Of a stretch of DNA of 64,000 nt, positions 33,646-63,241 are shown one piece after another; within the stretch, counting starts at the first letter, position 1; each line of letters starts with the position of its first letter. The notes beneath the pieces were generated by a model. It ran no database searches and was not told where the DNA came from. It saw nothing but the letters and a program-made list of their open reading frames with translations. Location of the stretch: positions 15,304,501-15,368,500 of the forward strand of contig CM039193.1 in NCBI GenBank assembly GCA_008360975.2, in the 5' to 3' direction. The DNA is from Lichenostomus cassidix. Lineage: Eukaryota; Chordata; Aves; Passeriformes; Meliphagidae. A program made the translations under genes and the position numbers.

Positions 33646-34490
33646 CTGAGCTCCGAGCTCAGGCTGCTCAGCCAGGGCTGCAGCTGGACCGAGATGGTTT
33701 CCTGCCTGCTCTCGTGGCTCCTGCAGCAGCAGCCTCAGTGCAAAGCCTATTTTATGTGTTAGGGAGTCTCGGGCAGCTCATCAGAAAAAGGACGCAGCCA
33801 ACCTTTCCCAGCTGTGCTCAGATCAAGGCTCCAGCCCTTTGGCAGCAGCTGCTGGCCAGTGAGAGGTGCAGATGCACCCCAAGACATCCCCACCAGTAAA
33901 CCCTATTTACTGGTAATGTTGGTGGGCAGGGGGGCCACGCCCTTGGTGCTAACATCGCATCAACGGAGAGGAAATGGGGTGAATCGTCCCTGCAAGGTGG
34001 GAGATGACAAATACCCAAGAAACTCTTTCTCACAGCAAGATGCTCGTGCAAACCACATCCTCTGCTCCCCATGCTGCTCTAATGATGGTAGAAGGTTGCA
34101 TGGAGGCCTTCTCACCCCCTTCCATCTGCAGCTGCAGTAAGATAACCACAACCTTATAGACATTTTTGGGTACTCTGGGATTTCTGTTGTTCCAGAGGGA
34201 AAAATGGACACACGCCCCTCACTGTGTAGAATGGAGGGGAGGAAGCAGTTTATCATCTTTAGCTAGGAGAAGAAAGCAGGAGCCAAGCAGCTGTGGAGTG
34301 CACAAGGAGGTTTATAGGAGAAGGCAGAATGGTGGGGTGGTGGGAAAAGAGAGGCTGACCCTGGCTAGTGCTGCCTGGGGCTGGGAGCAGGCAGAAGGGA
34401 CCTTTGCCTGCTTCTTTCCAGCTCTGGACTGCATGCTGGGGGAATCTCTGCCTCTCTGAGCCACAGGCCAGATGCCAGACACCACTTCTC

Positions 34491-44318
<9,828 letters not shown>

Positions 44319-44327
44319 GGCGTCCGC

Positions 44328-44341
44328 GTCGCTGTGGCAAC
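44328..44341 (+). promoter_or_regulatory. ZMYND10: X-box (RFX site) at the ZMYND10 start
   Basis: GTCGCTGTGGCAAC closely fits the RFX X-box (two GTNRCC-type half-sites in inverted orientation, RGCAAC on the right). It ends nine bases from the ZMYND10 ATG. RFX factors with FOXJ1 drive motile-cilium genes, so this fits the gene's role. The position implies a very short 5' UTR or a start site inside the motif. Confidence 0.7.
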
Positions 44342-44530
44342 GGCGCTGCTGCTACCGCCCCCTGGCGGCGTGGAGGACTCGCTGCGGGCCGGCGGCGGCG
44401 AGCGGCGGCCTCTGGTGCCCTCTGGCGGCGCGGAGGAGTGGCCGCAGCCAGCGGGGCGCTCCGGGGACATGGAGGGGGGACACGGGGGGACACAAGGGGG
44501 ACACGGCTATAGTGAGGGCCATTGCTGCTG

Positions 44531-47925
<3,395 letters not shown>

Positions 47926-48160
47926 GGCAGAGCGCGGAGCCAGCCCAGCCCCGCCGGCCACCGTACCGCCGCTCCCGCGGAACCACACGGCCGCGCGGCG
48001 GGGGCGGACCTTCAGTTTGAGCGACAGCGCCTTCTGCCAATCAGCGACGGCGCAGCGCGGCAGGGGGCGGGCCTTAGCGCTGACGGACAGCCCGCCTCAG
48101 CCAATCGGGACCCGTGCCGCTGCCCGGCCGTGTCGGCGGTGGTTCCGCCCGCCGGGCAAC
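47926..48160. promoter_or_regulatory. Bidirectional NPRL2 / CYB561D2 promoter
   Basis: Only 235 bp separate the two ATGs, which point apart, inside a CpG island. It contains two CCAAT boxes (48,037-48,041 and 48,101-48,105, both readable on +) and a GC box (gggggcggg) near 48,064. There is no TATA box. This CCAAT/GC layout is typical of divergent housekeeping promoters. Confidence 0.8.
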
Positions 48161-49358
48161 ATGGCCCTGACGGCCGAGACCGAGTCGCGGCTGTACCGCT
48201 CGCTGCGCGTGGCCGCCGGCGCCGCCGCGCACCTCGTGGCGCTGGGATTCCCCGCCGCCGTGGCCGTGCTGGCGCGGCCCGGATCCAGTGAGTGCCGGCG
48301 GGGCCGGGGCCGGGGGAGCGGGGAGGGCCGGATGTCTCAGCGCGCCTCACCCTGCCCTTCCCTTGCAGGTCTCTTCTCCTGGCACCCGCTGCTCATGGCC
48401 CTCGCGGTAAGTCCCGCCGCCCCGCTCACCGGGGCCGTGCCGGCGGAGTCCTTGGGTGGGGGGTGCCGAGCCCCGGTAGCCCCGGGCGGTGGGTGCCGAG
48501 CCCCGGTAGCCCCGGGCGGTGGGTGCCGAGCCCCGGTAGCCCCGGGCGGTGGGTGCCGAGCCCCGGTAGCCCCGGGCGGTGGGTGCCGAGCCCCGGTAGC
48601 CCCGGCGGTGGGTGCCGAGCCCGGGAGCCCCGGCGGTGGGTGCCGAGCCCCGGTAGCCCCGGGCGGTGGGTGCCGAGCCCCGGTAGCCCCGGGCGGTGGG
48701 TGCCGAGCCCGGTAGCCCCGGGCGGTGGGTGCCGAGCCCGGGAGCCCCGGGCGGTGGGTGCCGAGCCCGGTAGCCCCGGCGGTGGGTGCCGAGCCCGGGA
48801 GCCGCGGCGCAGGGGCGCTATGCCGGTGCCAATCCCGCTGCCCTCTGCCCCCAGTTCTCGTTCCTGATGACGGAAGCGCTGCTGATCTTCTCCCCGGAGA
48901 CCTCGCTGCTGCGCTCCTTCTCCCGCAAAGTCCGAGTGCGGGCGCACTGGGCCCTGCAGCTGGTCGCCCTGCTCTGCGCGCTCCTGGGGCTGGGAATCAT
49001 CACCTACAACAAGCACCTGAACGGCAAGGGCCACTTTGTCACCTGGCACGGGCTGACGGGGCTGCTGGCCGTGCTGTATGCTGGCGGGCAGTGCGCTGGG
49101 GGCGTGCTCTTGCTCTACCCCAAGCTGATGAAGAACTGGACGCTGGCCAAGCTGAAGCTGTACCACGCGACCTCAGGGCTGGTGGGCTACCTGCTGGGCT
49201 GTGCCAGCCTGATGCTGGGCATGTGCTCCCTCTGGTTCACCACCACGGTGACCGGTGCCTCGTGGTACCTCGCCATGCTGTGTCCCGTTGTCACCAGCCT
49301 GGTTATCATGAACCAGGTGAGCAATGCGTACCTGTACCGCAAGCGGAGCCAGCACTGA
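48161..49358 (+). CDS. CYB561D2: Cytochrome b561 domain-containing protein 2
   Basis: Six-span di-heme b561 protein that moves electrons across membranes, with ferric and monodehydroascorbate reductase activity in the family. Coding exons are 48161-48287, 48369-48406 and 48855-49358, giving 222 aa, the same as human. The four heme-ligand histidines fall at 48 (SWHP), 86 (RAHW), 120 (TWHG) and 159 (LYHATSG), evenly placed in the membrane helices. The C-terminus ends [11 protein letters not shown]. It is the only plus-strand gene in the cluster, divergent from NPRL2 and convergent with TMEM115. Intron 2 holds a 30-bp minisatellite. Confidence 0.97.
48455..48803 (+). repeat. CYB561D2: 30-bp minisatellite, 12 copies, in CYB561D2 intron 2
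   Basis: Unit about gggtgccgagccccggtagc plus ccccgggcggt. The word gggtgccgag begins at 48,461, 48,491, 48,521, 48,551, 48,581, 48,610, 48,638, 48,668, 48,698, 48,727, 48,756 and 48,784. The first five copies are nearly identical; later ones lose one or two bases. It is GC-rich, with several CpGs per unit. Confidence 0.97.
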
Positions 49359-50252
49359 GGGCTTGGTGCTGACCTGAACTTCCCAGAGCGAGCTGGGCCT
49401 CCCCTTGCAGCCCCCCTGCTCGCACAGGGTTTCCTTGGAACTTGGTTTTACCTACTCGTCTTTCGTTAGTCTTGGACTGTCTGTAGTGTCTTGTCCCTGG
49501 GGAGCAGCTGCAATGTGTGTGACACCTCACCCCTGCCTCGGCGGGGATGTTCCCCAGCACAGGTAAAGCTGCAGGTCCCTGTGGCAGCTTGGTGCTCAGT
49601 GCTGGGAAATGGAAGGCTCACTCAGGATTCCTGCTCCTTTTCCCTTCCCACACAGGACTGCCTTGGAGCAGGCAGGACAGGAACCATCCTGGTGAGGAGG
49701 GCAGGGGAGTCCCCTCTCCTGGGAGGCTGCAGCAGGCACTGTGCTGCCTTTCCTGCCACAGGGGCAGCTTAGCCAGGAAAGCATAGGCACGGTTGTGGCT
49801 TCAGCCCCGGCAGGGCTGGGGCAGGGTGGTGGCACCCAAGGAACGGTACATGTGTCAGCTGCACATGTGTCCCCACGGCTGGGGGACTTTCTGGGATCAC
49901 AGCGGGCAGCTCTGCCCCGAGGCTGGGCACCCACTGCCACGCACAAACCCCTCCAAACCCCTCTGTGGGCTGGGCTCGGCCTTGTGGGGTGGGGTCAGTT
50001 TACAGAGCAAATTACTGAGCCGGGCTGTGAACCTGCACTCAGCAAGTCATTGTGTCCTTTGAGAGGCACAGGGAACAGTGTGAGCATGGGGGGAAGCACA
50101 GATCTGGGGGATGAACCCTTGGGGAGGCAGGAAGAAACCTCCTTGCTGGCACAACAGCCTTCCTTCCAGCACGTATCCTGCTCCTGGCAGGGGTGGAGAG
50201 CTGGGAGCAGCTCCCAGGCTGAAAAATTCCTCTGTATCCAGAGCTTTTATTC

Positions 50253-50258
50253 AATAAA
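50253..50258 (+). terminator. CYB561D2: Poly(A) signal of CYB561D2
   Basis: AATAAA about 900 bp beyond the CYB561D2 stop codon. A minus-strand AATAAA lies two bases away at 50,246-50,251, together forming TTTATTCAATAAA. Confidence 0.8.
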
Positions 50259-50473
50259 AATTTCAGGCAGCTAGAGTGCAACAAGCCCTCTTTACTCCTT
50301 GGGTGGGATGACTTTTGGGGTGCAGGCAAACACTTTCCCCTGCAGATTTCCCACCTCCTGCTGCAAGCACCTGGGGAGAAATCCCCTCCTCAGCTTCCTG
50401 ACAAAAGGCCCCAGGGGCTGCTCCGTACTGGGACCCCCACCCTGCTGCAGGAGCCAACACTTTCAAAGAACTC

Positions 50474-50479
50474 TTTATT
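50474..50479 (-). terminator. TMEM115: Poly(A) signal of TMEM115
   Basis: AATAAA on the minus strand, 965 bp beyond the TMEM115 stop. A second minus-strand signal at 50,246-50,251 could serve a longer form overlapping the CYB561D2 3' end. Confidence 0.7.
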
Positions 50480-51444
50480 GATACCCAAACGTCTGTGTTC
50501 TTCCCATTTGACAAAACCTTCTCGTGTGGTCCTTTAAAAAAATAATCATGACGCTGCTGATCCACATTGTGGGCTGGGAATTGCCTGCTGGATCAGGAGC
50601 TGTGGAGGCTGTCACAGGGAGCATCCTCTCTGCCCAGGAAAAAACCCCATCAACACAGAGGGAGGGAAAAGAAAGGGGGAACCCATATTCTACCTGCAGG
50701 AAAGAAAACCTGCTGCCAGAGGAAGCAGCAAGAGCCCCACTGTAAAAATTAATTCCAGCTTCTAGTGTAATCTGGCAAACGGATTAGCTGGGGAGCAGCC
50801 AAGGGCAGCAGCTCCTCGCAGCGGGAGGGGGCAGGAGAGGGAGGAGGAGAGAATCCCCACTGCGCAAAGCCTGGAGCTGGCAGTGCTGGAGCACCACCAC
50901 GAGGGGCTGGGTGGCCTCTTCCTGCCCAATGTCCTGTCCCCTCCTGCCCAACAAACGTCTCACCAGTCCTGGAGAGCTCCTGCTGGGGCAGAGGGAGCCT
51001 CTCCATGGGAAAGGCATTCGGAAGAGAAACACACCAGCATTCCCATTGCCTCAGGGACAAAACTACCTTCAGAAAGGAGAAAATAAGTGTTGAGTGCTCT
51101 GGCCAAGCCCTAGCACAGAGGAGAAGCTGACTTCGATCCCATGAGGGCCAGTGCAGCAGCTTGGGGCAGGGATCAGCCCTGTGTCCCTCTCCTGAGCAAC
51201 CCCTGCCACCTGTGCCAACTCCACGGCCTGCCCCGCGCTGAGGGGTGTGGCTCCAGGTAGTCCTGTCCTCACGGTGGTGGCAGTGTCACCGTCCCAGGTG
51301 CCTGGTGCTGGCCGCGAGCAGCAGCAAAGCGTTGGAATGAGGTATCCCCTGCCTGTGCCGCGGGAGGAGTCCCCGCTCCCGGCCGTGGGGGACACAAAGG
51401 GCATTAGCAGCTCTCCAGCGGAGACAGGGCGGGAAGGGGGCTGG

Positions 51445-53241
51445 TCACAGCTGGGCCGGGGCGTCCTGGAAGCTGATGAGGTTGGACTCCTGGCTGGGAC
51501 TCTTCCCGGCCGCGCCAGGGTCGGGCAGCAGTGGGCTGTCAGCCTTCGCTGCCGCTGCTGCCTCCTCCTCATCATCCTCCATGCTGGGCCAGGCCGACTG
51601 GTCCTCCACTCGCTTCAGCCGCTCGTTCAAGGCCTTCAGGGCCAACTGCCTGCAGGACAAGGGCACATGGGCAGGTTAACCCCGAGTCAACGGCTCTGCC
51701 CCACGGGGCACCGTGCAAGTCAGTCCCTGGTCTCTTCCCAGCAGGTAAGGGTGGATTTGGTAGTGCTGGGGAAGACCTGGAGTACCTAGGACTGCTCCAC
51801 AGAGATCCACTCTGGCTCCCAGAGTACACACACAGAGTTTTCACACCACGTGGTACACTCGGAGGCTGTCAGACAGCACATGGGCTGCTCCGGGAATGGG
51901 GAATAAAGGCATAAAGCAGGGCAGAGAAAAGGGACAGTGCCAGCTGTGTGCCAGCACCTTGTCCAAACCCTCCTGCCAGAAGTCAGGAAGGCCAGTGTGG
52001 GGTGTGGGGCTGAGTCACTGCCCTCCTCTCTGCCAGGGTGAACTGGTGTAAGGCTACCACAAGCAGGGGCTGTCACCTCCTCAGGCTGTCCCCCTTCCTC
52101 CTGCAGGGATCACAAACCCTGTCTGCCCCTTTCCCAGGATCTCCCTGCTCCTTCCCTGCCTTTCCATTGTTGCCCTACATCTGGAAGAGCAGCATAATGT
52201 GCCACCAGATCCCTGAAATGCTCCTCACCACCTCCCTGGCAGGGCAGCCCCCAGCAGACCCCATGGAGAAGGCCCCTGCTGAACCCTTGCACCTAAATCT
52301 CCCCCCTCCTCGTCTGGATTTTAAACCCCACCCTCGTTGTCCCTAGACACGATCCCCGTGGGCAGGGCAGGGCAGGGCAGGTGGTACCTTCTCCTCTCGG
52401 CGTCCTGGGGGTCCGTCCCCGGCAGGCTGATGGTGATGGAGGATGGGGCACCCACGTCGTAGCGCTTGACGGTCTTGCGGCACACCCGCACCTTCACCAG
52501 CACGCTGTGCACCAGGTTGGCCACCAGACCCACCACGGGCTGCAGGATCTCGGGGAAGAAGGTGGCGAAAGCGAAGTGGTCGCTCATATCTCCGCGGCCT
52601 CTACTGTGCCGCTGGTAGAAGCGGAGATAGACCCAGCTGGAGAGCAGCCCGAAGCCATACGAGGCCAGTACATTGCTCTCGACGAGGACAGCGAGCCGCA
52701 GCAGAGCTAGGAGGAGGAGCAGGAGCATGGGAACAGCCTTCATTCTGACCTGAGGCACCTTCAGTACGGTACTGTCCCCCATCGTCTGCTTGAGGGCCAC
52801 CAAGACGCCCCCGAGGAAGCCCAGCCCGCCGTGGATGCGGACGGCGAACAGATAGTCGAGGTGGAAGGAGGCCACGTAGGTGAGGAAGTAGGCGAGGGCC
52901 GCCAGGAGCCCCACGGAGATGTTCACCACGGCGAAGAAGACGAGCAGCTCCAGCGCGCCCCAGAGGGGCTCCAGCAGCCGCCCGGCCGCCCCCAGCGTAG
53001 CCAGGCTGGCCGCCAGCCCCCAGGCGCGCTCCTCCACCAGCCCGTGCGTCAGCAGCGTCCACACCCAGAAGTTGGGGGGCAGGAGGTAGCCGGGCGTCAC
53101 CCCCAGCCCGTAGGCCGTGTCCAGGCCGAAGGAGAGCAGGTAGAGCAGCACCACGGCGGCGCTCAGCGACTTCACCACCACGCTGGTGCCGGCCAACGCC
53201 GCCAGGAAGTGCTGCCGGGCCACCGGCAGGTACCGCCGCAT
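51445..53241 (-). CDS. TMEM115: Transmembrane protein 115 (Golgi, rhomboid-like)
   Basis: Multi-pass Golgi protein of the rhomboid-like superfamily without protease residues, linked to COG-dependent retrograde transport. There are two coding exons, 53241-52388 (ends phase 2) and 51649-51445, giving 352 aa (human 351). Hydrophobic spans sit near residues 25-40, 57-70, 95-130, 138-150, 170-188 and 194-206. Conserved blocks are 'VTPGYLLPPNFWVWTL', 'GRLLEPLWGALELL', 'RIHGGLGFLGGVLVALKQTM', 'WVYLRFYQRHSRGRGDMSDH' and 'KRYDVGAPSSITISLPGTDP'. The second exon encodes a helix (QLALKALNERLKRVEDQ) and an acidic cytosolic tail. It is convergent with CYB561D2. Confidence 0.96.
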
Positions 53242-53545
53242 CTTCGGCCCCGCGGGCGGGACAGGGCGGCCCCGCGGGGGCTGCCCGGCCCCACCCGCCC
53301 GCCCGCCTCCCCCCGCCGGGCCCCGCGCAGCCCCCGGCCGGCCCCGGCCCCGGCCCCGGCCCCGCTCCCTCCCTCCGCCGCCGCCTCAGGCCAGGCCGCG
53401 CTCGGACCCTCTGCTGGGCCAGGCCGGGCGCGGACAAACAGCGCCGCTGCGCATGCGCGGAACGGGCGCGCCGGGGCGGTGCTGCCTTGGGGCGGGGCCG
53501 GGGCGGCGCGGGGCACGTCGGGAGTTGTAGTCCGGCCACGTGAGC
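53242..53545 (-). promoter_or_regulatory. TMEM115: TMEM115 CpG promoter with NRF1, ZNF143 and E-box motifs
   Basis: The CpG island contains an NRF1 palindrome GCGCATGCGC (53,449-53,458), a ZNF143/THAP11-type element GGGAGTTGTAGT (53,520-53,531) and CACGTG (53,537-53,542), all within 100 bp. This combination is typical of TATA-less housekeeping promoters. The motif calls rest on consensus match alone. Confidence 0.65.
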
Positions 53546-53860
53546 AGCGCGGGACGACACGGGACACACGGACGGGGGACATCGACACGGGAGGACACGG
53601 GAAAAACGAGTGACACGGACGTGGAGGGCTTCACGGACACAGCGGGACACGAAGGCATGAGGGCGCACGGACAGGGCGGGACGTGGGGGAGAGGGGTGGC
53701 GGAACACGGTTGTGGGACGGGAGGGGTACAGTCACGGGGATGAGTGCATGGGGGACACAAACCCTGGGAAACGGGGACATGGACACGGGTGGGCTGGACA
53801 CAGTGGGACACGGGGACATTGACCCCCCCCGCAACAGGGGGACACGGGCATGCAGTGAGT
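53546..53860 (+). repeat. Degenerate GGGACACGG tandem repeat
   Basis: About 300 bp in which gggacacgg, ggacatcgacacggg, gacacggacg and similar words recur every 10-25 bp. It lies between the TMEM115 promoter and the CACNA2D2 3' end. Confidence 0.75.
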
Positions 53861-54137
53861 GGGGAGTGGGGCCCGGGAGGGGCGACACAGGGAGATGGGG
53901 AGCCGCGGGGGGCTGAGCCTCTGCTGTCCCCCAGCTCTTCCCGTGCAGCATGTGGCGCTCTGTGAGCCCACGGCTCTGCGGTGTCCCTGCCTGTCCCTGT
54001 CCCCCCGGAGGCGCAGCAGGTGTGAGGACAGTGTCCCACCAGGCAGGAACCCCCCGATACCCTGTGCCCCCCCAGCCGTGCCCACGGCCCCGCGCAATGA
54101 CGCAGCCACCGCCTGTGAAGTGAAAATATGAACATTA

Positions 54138-54143
54138 TTTAAT
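54138..54143 (-). terminator. CACNA2D2: Candidate poly(A) signal (ATTAAA) of CACNA2D2
   Basis: The common variant hexamer ATTAAA on the minus strand, at the far end of the AT-rich block. No canonical AATAAA is nearby, and other hexamer variants upstream are possible. Confidence 0.5.
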
Positions 54144-55607
54144 AACTGAGTCTCTGTAATAAACCATTTGAAAATATTTTACAAGGAGTCACACGCACGA
54201 TATCTTACAAATTGTCTTTTTGTTGTTTTTTTTTTTAAGTTTTCCAACTCTTCTGTACAAAAAAAAATATCGAAACCCAAAGAAATTAAAAATAAATTAA
54301 AGAAAATCAATTAAAAACCCAATGCCTTTGAATGAGCAGAGAGAAGCTTTCGGGTGGGGACAGGGCAGGAGGTGACCCCGGCGGGACGGGGGACCCAGGG
54401 CCACACCGCCCCTTCGTCTCATTGGTTTTTAACTTAAAATAGACTATATATGTATATATTTATAGGTATGTATAGTGGTGGTTTTCTGGCAGAGCACCTA
54501 ACTAGACTACAGAAGTACACACACTCCCGGTAACACAGAGCCATCTGTTCAAACACGGTTCCCAGAGACAGTAACCAAACACACACTGAAAAAGCTACAA
54601 GCAGAATGACCATTAATTAACCCCAGCACTAATTAGCGCCTGGCGCCCTCCCCAGCCCCCCCGGGGTGGCCATGCCGAGGGGGCTCCCCTGGACCCGGTT
54701 GATGGGGTGGCTCTGAGCGGGGTGTCCGGTGGGGGTGAGGGTCCCCAAGGCTGCCCAGGGACCCCCGGCACTGCCGGGACCAGCAGGGGCAAGGAGGGGG
54801 TGGGTGTGGCACCCCGGAATGTCACAGCTGGGGAACCTGCAGTGGGCTCCTGCAGCCCCGCGGCACCTCTTCTGGCTGGGTTTGTGGGGTGCAGTGAGGG
54901 CTGTGGGGTGCCAGAGCTGAGCAGCCGCGTCTTCCCCCTCCTTGGCACCCGGTAGTTGGACTGGGGGGACAACACCCCCACCCGAGCGCCCCGGCGTGAG
55001 CCCCAGCCCCTCGGGGCACCCACTGCGGGGCCACCTCCCGCTCCCCCAGCGCTGCGTGTCCCCAGCCAGGACCTCCGCAGCACCGGGGAGCAGCCCCGGT
55101 GCCCCGAAGGACGGATGGGCATGGGTGCCTGCTACGTCCCTTCTGGGGACATGTGGCACCTCCTGCTCCACTTGGCACTCGAGGACGTGCGGCACGTCCT
55201 GCGGGGGGCACGTGGCGTGACCCGCTAGGGGACAACATGGCATGTCCCCCAGGGGACAAGCAGCACGTCCCCCCGGCCAGTGCAAGTCTTTGGCAGGGCA
55301 AGGGGTCCGGGCAGGGCTTGGGGGGGCAGAGCTGAGCGGGCAGGATTCACAGTGATCTGCAGAACGGAAAAGAAACAAAACACATTTTTTCCCCCCTCCT
55401 TTTCAGCCCAGTATCTGTGCCCAAGAACGGCTGAGCCCAGCGCAGGGACCGGGGCTCCATCGTGCCCGGCGCAGGCAAAGGCCACTGCCCCCCGCCCCTG
55501 TCCCTGTCCGCTCCCAGCCCCAGCCCGCAGGGGTGCTGGAGCTGCCCACACGCCCTGGGGCCGGTACCGCTAGAACAAATGATACTGACCCGCACAGTCA
55601 AGTCCTT

Positions 55608-55682
55608 TCTTTCTTTTTTTTTTCTTTTTTTTTTCCCCCGTTTTTTTTTTTCCTTTTTTTTCCCCCTTTTTTTTCCCCCCTC
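55608..55682 (+). repeat. CACNA2D2: Long T-rich pyrimidine tract
   Basis: About 75 bases of T runs broken by C runs. In the minus-strand CACNA2D2 mRNA this becomes a purine (A/G) tract in the 3' UTR. Confidence 0.9.
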
Positions 55683-56072
55683 CCTGTGTCCTCATTGCTG
55701 ACAATAAACCCCGCCGGTCTCCTGGTGAAAATGTTGGAAACTCGATGTAGAAAGATCTGCTTTAAAATCTTCAGGCTAAAAAAATAGGCGAGGTGGATGG
55801 GGGGGTCGCGGGCGGAGGACACCGACGCCACTTTTCCAAGTCCGAGCGGCCGGGAGGGCGCGACGCCGAGGCACCGTCCCGGTCCCCGCTCTGCCGGGGA
55901 GCCCCTGCCCGCACCCCGACTCTTCTTTGGCTGCGGCCGGTGGGGAGAGCGGGGCGGCACCGTGGGGGTCCCCGAGGCGGCGGAGGGGACGTCGCTCCCG
56001 CTCCACCGGGCCGGGGAGGGGCATGGAGATGGAAGTTGAAAGAAAAGAGAGCTGGCGGGGGCGGCCAGGGGG

Positions 56073-62884
<6,812 letters not shown>

Positions 62885-62939
62885 CTGCAACAGAAAGGGA
62901 AGGTTATCCGGCGGGGAGCGGGGACGGTGGCGCCGGGGG

Positions 62940-63006
62940 CCAGGAGGGAGAGAGACGGACAGAGAGAGAGAGAGGGGAGGGAACCAAAAAAAAAAAAAGA
63001 AAAAAG
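62940..63006 (+). repeat. CACNA2D2: (GA)n plus A13 purine tract
   Basis: An irregular GAGA-rich run followed by about 13 A residues. On the transcribed (minus) strand this is a T/CT pyrimidine tract 60-120 bases upstream of the exon acceptor at 62,885. Confidence 0.85.
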
Positions 63007-63186
63007 GCATTTGCTGCTCTTGGTAACAAGAGAGGAAAGAAAAGGCCGTTCTGCTGTTGCTGGCACCGCACGGAAAGGAAGGTTAGAGCCAAATCAGGAG
63101 AGGTTTGCCCATCTCGGCTCGAATTTGCTCGGTCGCGGGCTGAAGGCGCACGGTTGCGTACGCGCGGCCGCTGGCGGGTACGCAGG

Positions 63187-63241
63187 GACACACAGACACA
63201 CACACATATATATATGTGCGCACATGTATATATATGCATGT
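63187..63241 (+). repeat. Alternating (CA)n/(TA)n/(TG)n tract
   Basis: Alternating purine-pyrimidine run of cacaca, tatatata, gtgcgcacatg and tatatatgcatg. Such sequence can adopt Z-DNA or cruciform forms and is length-variable in genomes. Confidence 0.9.

Larger units (their letters stand above)
54120..56072 (-). other. CACNA2D2: CACNA2D2 3' UTR
   Basis: About 1.95 kb from the stop codon to the likely cleavage site. The distal part (54,130-54,480) is AT-rich with TTTAAT/TATATA blocks, standing out from its GC-rich surroundings. The proximal part includes a long T/C tract at 55,608-55,682. No competing gene is visible. Confidence 0.65.

Noticed and set aside
48455..48803. Regular 30-bp repeats resembling a CRISPR array
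   Set aside because: Units are head-to-tail with no unique spacers and lie in a vertebrate intron. It is a minisatellite.
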